From assembly GCF_002288825.1 (NCBI RefSeq), contig NZ_NSLI01000001.1, positions 310,001-374,000 of the forward strand: a DNA stretch of 64,000 nt, in the 5' to 3' direction. Below are positions 28,719-36,317 of the stretch, in pieces (position 1 is the stretch's first letter; every line of letters begins with the position of its first letter). This stretch comes from Sphingomonas lenta (lineage in GTDB: Bacteria > Pseudomonadota > Alphaproteobacteria > Sphingomonadales > Sphingomonadaceae). A program made the position numbers and the translations under genes. The notes under the pieces were generated by a model. It did not search any database. It was given only the letters and a program-made list of their open reading frames with translations, and had not been told where the DNA came from.

Positions 28719-30442
28719 AACAACTCCGCATAAGGTGCTCGCCCGCCCTCGGCAATGAAGCGGTCGATCCGCGCCTCCAGCACGGGGAGCGGGACGGAGC
28801 CGGTGGACAGCACCGTATCGTGAAAGGCGCGGACGTCGAACTTCGGGCCCAGCGCCTTCTCCGCCTTCGTGCGGGCACGCTGGATCGCGAGCTGGCCGAG
28901 ATAGTAGCTCAGCGCCTGGCCGGGCCAGCCGATATAGCGGTCGACCTCCGTCGTGATCTCCCGTTCGGACAGCGCGGTGTTGTCGCGAAAGAACGCCTGC
29001 CCCTGTTCGCGCGTCCAGCCTTTCGAGTGGATACCCGTGTCGATCACCAGCCGCGCCGCGCGCCACATCTGATAACTGAGCATGCCGAACCGCTCGTAGG
29101 CGTCGCGGTAGTAGCCCATTTCGTCGCCCAGCCGCTCGGTGTAGAGCGCCCAGCCTTCGCCGTACGCCGAGATATAGCTCTGACGGCGGAAGGGCGGCAG
29201 GTCGTCGTTCTCCGCCGCCAGCGAGATCTGGAACGAGTGGCCGGGCGCGCTCTCGTGGAGCGTCAGCGCGGGCAGCTGGAACAGCGGCCGCGCGGGCAGG
29301 TCGTAGGTGTTGACCCAGTAGGTGTCGCGCCCGCCGCGGCCCGCCGTGTAGAAGGGCGCGATGTCGTCGGGCACAGGCTTCACGGCGAAGCGGCCGCGAG
29401 GCAGGCGGCCGAACCACCGCTCGGCCATGCCGTCGAAGCGCTTGGACAGCCAGGCGGCCTCCTTCAACAACTGGTCGGGCGTCTTGGCATAGAAGCGCGG
29501 GTCGGTGCGCAGGAACGTGAGGAACGCCTTGAGGTCGCCGTCGAACTTCACCTCGCGGCGGATCACCTCCATTTCCGCCCGGATCTTCGCGACCTCGGCG
29601 ACGCCGATCGCGTGCACCTGGTCGGCGCTGAGGTCGAGCGTGGTGAAAGCGCGGATGCGGGAGCGGTAATAGGCCCCGCCGCTGGGGTAAGCTTCCGCCG
29701 CGAGCGTCTCCGTCAGCCCCGGGAAGTAGGCGGTACGCAAGAAGGCGAGCAGGCGCTGGTGCGCCGGGATCACGCCCGCCGCGATCACCCGCCGCGCCTC
29801 CGCCTGCAGCGCGGTCCGCGTGGCGGCCGGGATGGTCGCGGGCAGCTTGGCGAACGGCTCGTAATAGACGGTGGCCGTCGGGTCCTTCGCCTCGGCGATG
29901 GCGACGACGGGCCGCTCGCGCCCCTGCATCACGATCGCGGGCGGTGTGAAGCCGCGGGCCAGGCCGGCGCGCATACTGGCGATCTGCTGGTCGATGTAGC
30001 GCGGCTGCTCGGCCAACTGCGACAGGTAGGCGCGGTAGTCCGCCTCGCCGCGCGCGAAGCCGCCGCGGGCGGCGTATTGCAGGTCGCCCCAGAAGGCGGA
30101 GTCGCCGTTGACCGGCTTCTCCCACTCGCGGAAGCGCTCGTCGTCGAGCAGCGTCGCGATCTGGTTGCGATAAACCTGGTGGTCGATGCGCGCCTGGGGC
30201 GAGAGCTTCGCCTCGTCCAGCGCGTCGAGGCGGCGCAGCACGTCGGTCCAGCGCGCCTCGCGCCGGGCGTGCGCGGCGGCGGACACGTCGGCGAGGTGCG
30301 CGGAGACGGCGTCCGGATCGTCGTCGGCCAGGTGCTCGGCGACGCGCTGCTTCCATTCTGCCTGCCAGATGGCGGCGAACCGTGCGTCCTCGGACGGCAC
30401 GGCAGCGGCGGCGACGAGCAGGGCTAAGGGCAGGAAACGCAT
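28715..30442 (-). CDS. DUF885 family metallopeptidase-like protein
   Basis: A 575-residue exported protein with a signal peptide (MRFLPLALLVAAAAVP). The DUF885 family has the zinc-peptidase-like motif HExxxGH, here LHESAPGHSFQ (His396, Glu397, His402), with a downstream EGWALYTERLGDEMG segment likely supplying the third ligand. High GC and typical codon use mark it as native. Its stop overlaps the FRG start. It diverges from a DUF938 gene across 45 bp. Peptide hydrolysis is inferred from the family. Confidence 0.9.
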   Translation of the reverse strand: MRFLPLALLVAAAAVPSEDARFAAIWQAEWKQRVAEHLADDDPDAVSAHLADVSAAAHARREARWTDVLRRLDALDEAKLSPQARIDHQVYRNQIATLLDDERFREWEKPVNGDSAFWGDLQYAARGGFARGEADYRAYLSQLAEQPRYIDQQIASMRAGLARGFTPPAIVMQGRERPVVAIAEAKDPTATVYYEPFAKLPATIPAATRTALQAEARRVIAAGVIPAHQRLLAFLRTAYFPGLTETLAAEAYPSGGAYYRSRIRAFTTLDLSADQVHAIGVAEVAKIRAEMEVIRREVKFDGDLKAFLTFLRTDPRFYAKTPDQLLKEAAWLSKRFDGMAERWFGRLPRGRFAVKPVPDDIAPFYTAGRGGRDTYWVNTYDLPARPLFQLPALTLHESAPGHSFQISLAAENDDLPPFRRQSYISAYGEGWALYTERLGDEMGYYRDAYERFGMLSYQMWRAARLVIDTGIHSKGWTREQGQAFFRDNTALSEREITTEVDRYIGWPGQALSYYLGQLAIQRARTKAEKALGPKFDVRAFHDTVLSTGSVPLPVLEARIDRFIAEGGRAPYAELL

Positions 30443-30487
30443 GCGCCGAGCTTGGCGGCGGGCCGGGCCTAGGGCAAGGCCCCGGCG

Positions 30488-31081
30488 ATGACCGATCCCC
30501 GCCGGTACGCCCCAGCCACGGTCCGCAACCGCGACGCGATCGCCGCGGTGCTCCGCGAGGTGCTGCCGATGTCCGGACTGGTGCTGGAGGTCGCGAGCGG
30601 GACGGGCGAACATTGCGCCTGGTTCGCCGGGCTGTTCCCCGCGCTGGAGTGGCAGCCGAGCGATCCCGATGGGCAGGCGCTCGCGTCGATCACAGCCTGG
30701 TGCGAGGGGCTGCCCAACGTGCGTCCGCCGATCGCGCTCGATGCCGCGGGCGAGTGGCCGGTCGAGCGGGCGGACGCGGTGCTGTGCATCAACATGGTCC
30801 ATATCAGCCCGTGGGCGGCGACGCTGGGCCTGCTCGCGGGCGCGACACGGCTGCTGCCGGCGGGAGCGCCGCTCTACCTCTACGGCCCGTACAGGCGAGC
30901 CGACGTGCCGACCGCGCCGTCCAACGAGGCGTTCGACCAGTCGCTGCGGATGCGGAACCCCGAATGGGGCCTGCGCGACTTGGAGGAGGTCACGCGCGTC
31001 GCTGAACAGGCCGGGTTCACCTTCGAGCGGCTGGTCGAGATGCCGGCGAACAACCTGTCTGTGGTGTACCGCCGCCGCTAG
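30488..31081 (+). CDS. DUF938 family SAM-dependent methyltransferase-like protein
   Basis: A 197-residue Rossmann-fold protein of the DUF938 family. The SAM-binding region is VLEVASGTGEHCAWFA (about residues 32-47), with ADAVLCINMVHISPW and YGPYR as family marks; SNEAFDQSLRMRNPEWGLRDL is the DUF938 signature. Its substrate is unknown. Its last four bases overlap the stop of the convergent DMT transporter gene. Confidence 0.88.
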   Translation: MTDPRRYAPATVRNRDAIAAVLREVLPMSGLVLEVASGTGEHCAWFAGLFPALEWQPSDPDGQALASITAWCEGLPNVRPPIALDAAGEWPVERADAVLCINMVHISPWAATLGLLAGATRLLPAGAPLYLYGPYRRADVPTAPSNEAFDQSLRMRNPEWGLRDLEEVTRVAEQAGFTFERLVEMPANNLSVVYRRR

Positions 31082-31986
31082 GCCGGGTCGCCGATCGCCT
31101 GGCTCGTCTCCTGGCGACGGCGGACCTGCTCGCGCCAGACGATGACGAGGCCGCTCGCGATGATGATCGGCGCGCCGACCCAGGTTGCCGGCGCAGGCAG
31201 CGCGTCGAAGAGGAGCCAGCCGAGCAACGTCGCGTAGAGCAGGCTGGAATAGTCCATCGGTACTACCACAGACACGGGGCCGAGCCGGAGCGAGCCCGTC
31301 ATCGCGAACTGCGCCGCGCCGCCGAGGAAGCCGATGCCGAAAAGGTAGGCCCAGGTGAGCGGCGGGTGCGCCTGCACGTCGAACAAGTAGAGCGCGCCCA
31401 GCGGCGGAAGAGACAGAACGGAGAACCAGAACACCGTCGTTCCGGTCGATTCCGTCCGGCTCATCCGGCGGAGCAGGATGGAGACGAAGGCGGTCAGCAG
31501 GCAGCCGCACAACGCCACGCCCGCGGCCCAGAGCGGGATGCTGCTCCCGCCCGGCTGCGTCACGATCAGCACGCCTAAGAAGCCGGCCAGCACCGCGCCC
31601 CAGCGCCACACGCCCGTCGGCTCCTTGAGCACCAGCGCGCCTATAATCGTGGCGAAGACCGGGATGGTGAAGCCGATCGCGGTCGACTCGGCCAACGGCA
31701 GCGCCATGATCGCGGTGAAGAAGCACGCCATCGCCGCGAGCCCGACGACCGCGCGGAGCAGGTGCGAGCCCATCCGCCGCGTGCGGACGGAGCCGAGGCC
31801 GGGACCGGCCGCGATCACGGCGGTGATGAGCAGCGCTGCGCCGAACTGGCGGAAGAACAGGATCTCCATCAGCTCCGCGCCCGCGCCCTCGGCGAGCTTG
31901 ATGACGGCGTTCATGGTGCCGAACAGCGCGACGGAGAGCAGGCGCAGGCCGATGGCGGCGGGGATGCGGTCTTGCGTGTCGGCCAC
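31078..31986 (-). CDS. EamA/DMT family transporter
   Basis: A 302-residue inner-membrane protein with ten predicted membrane segments in two EamA repeats, for example LLSVALFGTMNAVIKLAEG and ALPLAESTAIGFTIPVFATI in the first. Such proteins export small metabolites or amino acids; the substrate cannot be told from sequence. It is single and convergent with the DUF938 gene. Confidence 0.88.
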   Translation of the reverse strand: MADTQDRIPAAIGLRLLSVALFGTMNAVIKLAEGAGAELMEILFFRQFGAALLITAVIAAGPGLGSVRTRRMGSHLLRAVVGLAAMACFFTAIMALPLAESTAIGFTIPVFATIIGALVLKEPTGVWRWGAVLAGFLGVLIVTQPGGSSIPLWAAGVALCGCLLTAFVSILLRRMSRTESTGTTVFWFSVLSLPPLGALYLFDVQAHPPLTWAYLFGIGFLGGAAQFAMTGSLRLGPVSVVVPMDYSSLLYATLLGWLLFDALPAPATWVGAPIIIASGLVIVWREQVRRRQETSQAIGDPA

Positions 31987-31996
31987 TCTTCTCTTC

Positions 31997-32094
31997 CGTC
32001 ATGCCGGGCTCGACCCGGCATCCATGCGCGTCCGCTGGCCGCAGTCGCGTCGCGAATGACCGCGCATGGACCCCGGATCAAGTCCGGGGTGACG
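31997..32094. repeat. Spaced palindrome pair before proS
   Basis: Two 34-nt outward-facing units, CGTCATGCCGGGCTCGACCC... and the inverse of CGTCACCCCGGACTTGATCC..., are separated by 30 nt. Each unit is a hairpin, and their TCCATGCGCG / CGCGCATGGA ends also pair with each other. Same family as 33686-33819 and 46425-46558, but the left unit is a sequence variant. Confidence 0.75.
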
Positions 32095-32125
32095 AAAAGG
32101 AGGAGGAGCGGTAAGCGCCCCGCCC

Positions 32126-33661
32126 ATGGCCATCAAACACGCGCTCCCCGTCACCCGCGAGCAGGACTTCGCCGCCTGGTACCAAGCCGTCATCGCCGAG
32201 GCCGATCTGGCCGAGGAGTCGGGCGTGCGCGGGTGCATGGTGATCCGGCCCTGGGGTTACGGCATCTGGGAGCGCATCCAGCGGCTGCTCGACGATCGGA
32301 TCAAGGCGACGGGGCACGAGAACTGCTATTTCCCGCTCTTCATCCCGCTCTCCTATTTCGAGAAGGAGGCGGAGCATGTGGAGGGGTTCGCCAAGGAGAT
32401 GGCGGTGGTCACGCACCACCGGCTCGTCGGCGACGGCAAGGGCGGGCTGACGCCGGACCCGGAAGCCAAGCTGGAGGAGCCGCTGGTCGTGCGGCCGACG
32501 TCGGAGACGGTGATCGGCGCGGCCTTCGCCCGCTGGGTGCAATCGTGGCGCGACCTGCCGGTGCTGATCAACCAATGGGCGAACGTCGTGCGCTGGGAGA
32601 TGCGCACGCGCATGTTCCTGCGCACCGCCGAGTTCCTGTGGCAGGAGGGGCATACCGCGCACGCGTCGGCGGACGAGGCGCGCGAGGAGACGCTACGGAT
32701 GCTGGAGGTTTATCGCGAGTTCGCGGAGACCTGCCTGGCGCTGCCCGTGATCGCGGGCGAGAAGCCGGAGAACGAGCGTTTCCCGGGCGCGGTCGCGACC
32801 TACTCGATTGAAGCGATGATGCAGGACGGCAAGGCGCTCCAGGCAGGCACCAGCCATTTCCTCGGCACCAACTTCGCCTCCGCGCAGAACATCCGGTTCC
32901 AAAATGCGGAGGGGCAGCTCGAACTCGCCAATACGACGAGTTGGGGCGTGTCGACGCGCATGATCGGCGGCGTGATCATGGTGCACGGCGACGACGACGG
33001 CCTGCGCGTGCCGCCGCGCATCGCGCCGTGGCAGGTGGTGATCGTCCCCATGCTGCGCGATCAGCCGGAGGATGGGGCGATCGTCGCCTATTGCCGCGAG
33101 CTGCAGGGCGAGCTGGCGAAGCTGAGCGCGTTCGGCGAGCCGGTGCGGGCGCTGCTCGACCAACGCCACGGCAAGGCGGCGAACAAGCGCTGGAGTTGGG
33201 TCAAGAAGGGCGCGCCGGTGATCATCGAGGTCGGCGGGCGCGATGTGGCGGGCGGCAACGTGTCGGTGATCCGGCGCGACCGGCTGTACCGCGAGGACGG
33301 CAAGGTCGACAGCGCGATCAGCCAGCGCGACGCGTTCCTGGGCGAGGCGGCGGGCCTGTTGGAGGCGATCCAGGCCGCGCTGCACGCCGAGGCGACCGAG
33401 CGCCTGCGCGACGGCATCGGGCCCGTCGCTGACTGGGCGGGCGTGGAGGCGCGCTTCGCCGAGTCCGCGCGCAATCCGGGCTGGGCCGAGGTCGCCTGGT
33501 CGCGGCCGAGCGGCGACGAGCTGGACGCGGTGGTCGAGCGGCTGAAGGCGCTCAAGCTTACGATCCGCAACGCGCCGATGGGGCAGGGGAGGCCGGAGGG
33601 GAGTTGCGTCTTTACGGGCCGGCCCGCGGTCGAGCGGGTGCTGATCGGGCGGGCTTACTAG
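32126..33661 (+). CDS. proS: Prolyl-tRNA synthetase, archaeal/eukaryotic-like (type 3)
   Basis: Charges tRNA-Pro with proline. It has 511 residues. Class II motifs are seen in VIRPWGYGIWERIQ, VVRPTSETVIGAAFARW, RWEMRTRMFLRTAEFLWQ and SWGVSTRMIGGVIMVHGDD. The length, order and C-terminal Tyr (VLIGRAY) match the type-3 enzyme of archaea and eukaryotes that some bacteria use, and the roughly 180-residue editing insert of the long bacterial type is absent. Many alphaproteobacteria have a different, short bacterial-type ProRS. No second ProRS is in the window. It stands alone between repeats. Confidence 0.93.
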   Translation: MAIKHALPVTREQDFAAWYQAVIAEADLAEESGVRGCMVIRPWGYGIWERIQRLLDDRIKATGHENCYFPLFIPLSYFEKEAEHVEGFAKEMAVVTHHRLVGDGKGGLTPDPEAKLEEPLVVRPTSETVIGAAFARWVQSWRDLPVLINQWANVVRWEMRTRMFLRTAEFLWQEGHTAHASADEAREETLRMLEVYREFAETCLALPVIAGEKPENERFPGAVATYSIEAMMQDGKALQAGTSHFLGTNFASAQNIRFQNAEGQLELANTTSWGVSTRMIGGVIMVHGDDDGLRVPPRIAPWQVVIVPMLRDQPEDGAIVAYCRELQGELAKLSAFGEPVRALLDQRHGKAANKRWSWVKKGAPVIIEVGGRDVAGGNVSVIRRDRLYREDGKVDSAISQRDAFLGEAAGLLEAIQAALHAEATERLRDGIGPVADWAGVEARFAESARNPGWAEVAWSRPSGDELDAVVERLKALKLTIRNAPMGQGRPEGSCVFTGRPAVERVLIGRAY

Positions 33662-33685
33662 GTCCAGGGTAACGGAACGCCCTGC

Positions 33686-33819
33686 CGTCACCCCGGACTT
33701 GTTCCGGGGTCCATCGCTGTCCGGACGAACCGGTTGCGGGTCTCGAACTACCGTTGGTGCGCGCTAATGTACGGGGATGCGTGTGCGACGATGGACCCCG
33801 GAACAAGTCCGGGGTGACG
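33686..33819. repeat. Perfect 31-nt inverted repeat with 72-nt spacer
   Basis: Left arm 33686-33716 starts CGTCACCCCGGACTTGTTCC; right arm 33789-33819 is its exact reverse complement over all 31 nt. Each arm contains its own hairpin (CCCCGGA / TCCGGGG). The spacer is 72 nt, the same as in the copy at 46425-46558, although spacer sequences do not match. The rest of the 257-bp proS-DUF6152 gap shows nothing else. Confidence 0.85.
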
Positions 33820-33918
33820 AGGGAGGGGGACGTTTGTGGCGTCGCGCCTTGTAGGACGGCGGCGCTTGACCCCGCTCCCGCATCGTGCGTTCCTGCTGTC
33901 GTTCGCAGGAGCAAACCG

Positions 33919-34263
33919 ATGCGCACCATCCTCGCCACGTTCGCCCTTCTCCCGCTCGCCGCGCCCGCGGCGGCGCATCACGGGTGGAGCTCGTACGACG
34001 AAGCCAAGCCGTTGACCGTCAAGGGCCGGCTGGAGCAGGTCAGCTGGGGCAACCCCCACGGGACCGCGAAGATACGGCGCGGCAATCAGACCTGGGACGT
34101 GGTGCTGGCACCCGTGCAGCGGATGCAGGCGCGCGGGCTCGCGCTCGAGGAGATCAACAAGGGCCAGCCCGTGACGTTGGTCGGCTACGCCCGGCGCGAC
34201 GGCACGGCCGAGATGCGGATCGAGCGGATCACCGTCGGTTCCGAGACCGTCGAGCTGCGCTGA
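33919..34263 (+). CDS. DUF6152 family exported protein
   Basis: A 114-residue periplasmic protein: signal peptide MRTILATFALLPLAAPAAAH, then HHGWSSYDEAKPLTVKGRLEQ and WGNPHGTAKI, the pattern of DUF6152 (histidine pair after cleavage, small beta domain). ATG 33919 has AGGAG upstream; longer in-frame starts pass through the repeat and are not credible. It is followed at once by a membrane-protein gene. Histidines at the mature N-terminus hint at metal binding; this is inference. Confidence 0.78.
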   Translation: MRTILATFALLPLAAPAAAHHGWSSYDEAKPLTVKGRLEQVSWGNPHGTAKIRRGNQTWDVVLAPVQRMQARGLALEEINKGQPVTLVGYARRDGTAEMRIERITVGSETVELR

Positions 34264-34268
34264 CCTTA

Positions 34269-34742
34269 GTGGAAGCGGCGATCGGCGCGGCGGCCGCCTG
34301 GCTCGACGCAATCGGCCTGTCCGGTTGGGCGCGCGGGTCGGGGCAGGTGTACCCGATCGCCAACGTGCTCCACCTGCTCGGCCTCGTCATACTGGTCGGC
34401 GGGATCGGCGTCGTCGACCTCCGGCTCGCAGGCCTGTGGCGGGCGCTGCTGGTCGAGCCGCTCGCCCGCGCGCTGACGCCCGTCGCGGTGGCGGGCTTGG
34501 CTATCATGGTGGCGAGCGGCACGGTCCTGTTCGCCGCCGACGGCGAGGCGCTGGCCGCGTCGGCCATGTTCCAGCGCAAGCTGGTGCTGATCGCGCTGGC
34601 GGCGGCGAACGCGCTATTCTTTCGTTGGCGATGGAGGCGGCTGGGCGGACGGCCGGACGCGCTCGCGCGCGGGCTGGCGATCACGTCGATCGGGCTGTGG
34701 CTGGGCGTGGTCTATGCCGGGCGGATGATCGCTTACAGCTGA
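34269..34742 (+). CDS. Membrane protein, DUF6644-like
   Basis: A 157-residue protein with four predicted membrane segments (VLHLLGLVILVGGIGVVDL, LTPVAVAGLAIMVASG, KLVLIALAAANALFF, GLAITSIGLWLGVVYAGRM). It resembles the DUF6644 group that occurs near DUF6152 genes. The start is uncertain: GTG 34269 is used, a CTG at 34260 would overlap the previous stop, and no strong ribosome site is present. It is probably coupled to the DUF6152 gene. Function unknown. Confidence 0.65.
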   Translation: MEAAIGAAAAWLDAIGLSGWARGSGQVYPIANVLHLLGLVILVGGIGVVDLRLAGLWRALLVEPLARALTPVAVAGLAIMVASGTVLFAADGEALAASAMFQRKLVLIALAAANALFFRWRWRRLGGRPDALARGLAITSIGLWLGVVYAGRMIAYS

Positions 34743-34808
34743 CCCCCAGCGGCCTTGCGCGGGTCCGTTAACCACGTCATCACGCTGCCCGGGGTTGGGG
34801 GAACGCAC

Positions 34809-36191
34809 GTGATCGAGGGGGAGACGCCCGCGGCGACGCCGCTCGTGCGCCGGCTGGGGCTGTGGGGCGTGCTGTTCCTGACGCTGTCGGTGACGACGCC
34901 CGCCTCGTCTGTCTTCGTGATCGTGCCGGGCATGTTCGCCGAAGCGGGAACGGGCGCGGTGTGGGCGATGGCAATCGCTGCGGTCGTGTGCGTCGCGACC
35001 GCCTTCATCTACGCCGAGCTGTCCTCCGCCTGGCCGGTGGCGGGCGGCGAGTATGTCGCGGTCGCGCATACGCTGGGGCCCGCCGCGGGGTTCGCGATGC
35101 TGGGCGTCAACGTGTTCAACAACCTGCTCTTCCCGCCGGTCGCCGGGCTCGGCGTGGCGGCGGTGCTGTCCGCAGTTGCGCCCGGCCTGCCGGCGGTGCC
35201 GATCGCGGTGGCGGTGGTGGCGGGATCGGCGCTGATCGCGGTGCTCGACATCCGCGTCAACGCCTGGGTGACGGGCGCCTTCCTGTTCACCGAGGTGGTA
35301 GCGCTGGCGGTCGTGGCGTGGCTCGGCTTCGCGGAGCCGGTGCGCGGGGCGGCGGAGTTGCTGCTCGCGCCCGTCGAGGCGACGGCGCAGGGCTTCGCGC
35401 CCGCAAGCGCGGCGGGGATCGGGCTGGCGACGACGATCGCGGTGTTCGCTCTCAACGGCTACGGCGCGGCGGTCTATTTCGCGGAGGAGATGCTGGACGC
35501 GCCCCGCCTGATCGCGCGGACGGTGCTGGCGGCGTTGGCGCTGACGCTGTTGCTCGAAGGGCTGCCGCTGCTGGCTGCGCTGGTCGGCACGCCGGACCTG
35601 CGCGCGCTGCTGACGGCGGAGGACCCGTTCGGGATGCTGGTCGCGCTGCGGGCGGGCGACGCGGTCGCGGGCTGGGTGGCGGTCGGCGTGGTGGTCGCGA
35701 TCGTCAACTCGGTGATCGCCTGGACGGTCGCGTGCGCGCGCTTCTTCTACTCGAGCGGGCGGGATGGATGCTGGGGTCGGCCAGTGGATCGCTGGCTGAC
35801 GGCGGTGCACCCGCGCCTCGGGTCTCCCTGGATCGGCACGCTGATGGTGGGCGCGGTGGGCGTCGCGTGCTGCCTTCTGCCGCTCCGGCTGCTGCTGGTG
35901 CTGAGCGGGACGGGGCTGCTCGTCATCTATGCGGGCATCGCGCTGGCGGCGGTAGCGGGACGGGGGAGCGAGCGATCGGCGCATGCGCCGTACCGGATGC
36001 CGCTCTACCCGCTCGCGCCCGCGGTGACGCTCGCGGCTCTCGCTTACGTGGCGTGGGTGGGCTGGTGGGACCTGGAGGAGGGGCGGCCGGCGCTGATCGC
36101 GACCGGGGCTCAGGTGATGCTGGCGCTCGGCTACTACCGCCTGGTGCTGCGGCGTAGGGGCGAGTGGACGGTGCGAGCGCCGAGCGAGTAA
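34809..36191 (+). CDS. APC family amino acid permease
   Basis: A 460-residue inner-membrane transporter of the amino acid-polyamine-organocation superfamily with about 12 membrane segments. The N-terminal signature LGLWGVLFLTLSVTTPASSVF corresponds to the first broken helix that binds substrate; SSAWPVAGGEYVAVAHTLGP is the TM2-TM3 mark. The specific amino acid is not readable. GTG 34809 is chosen for the GGGGGAAC just ahead; an ATG-equivalent at 34755 would add an unlikely leader. The stop runs straight into a CCCTCTCCCGC hairpin. Confidence 0.86.
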   Translation: MIEGETPAATPLVRRLGLWGVLFLTLSVTTPASSVFVIVPGMFAEAGTGAVWAMAIAAVVCVATAFIYAELSSAWPVAGGEYVAVAHTLGPAAGFAMLGVNVFNNLLFPPVAGLGVAAVLSAVAPGLPAVPIAVAVVAGSALIAVLDIRVNAWVTGAFLFTEVVALAVVAWLGFAEPVRGAAELLLAPVEATAQGFAPASAAGIGLATTIAVFALNGYGAAVYFAEEMLDAPRLIARTVLAALALTLLLEGLPLLAALVGTPDLRALLTAEDPFGMLVALRAGDAVAGWVAVGVVVAIVNSVIAWTVACARFFYSSGRDGCWGRPVDRWLTAVHPRLGSPWIGTLMVGAVGVACCLLPLRLLLVLSGTGLLVIYAGIALAAVAGRGSERSAHAPYRMPLYPLAPAVTLAALAYVAWVGWWDLEEGRPALIATGAQVMLALGYYRLVLRRRGEWTVRAPSE

Positions 36192-36217
36192 CCCTCTCCC
36201 GCTTTCGCGGGAGAGGG
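36192..36217. repeat. CCCTCTCCCGC hairpin repeat after the permease
   Basis: Third copy of the 26-nt hairpin (others at 2067-2092 and 9667-9692), starting at the base after the permease stop codon. Its constant position at gene ends suggests a transcript 3'-end role. Confidence 0.75.
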
Positions 36218-36317
36218 CTGAGAAGGGGGGCTGTCCCTCTGTTGTTCCATCCGCTAGCTCCCGTTCATCTCGGGGCCGCTACCCGCGCGGCCCGATCCAG
36301 ACGATACGGAGAGGTGG

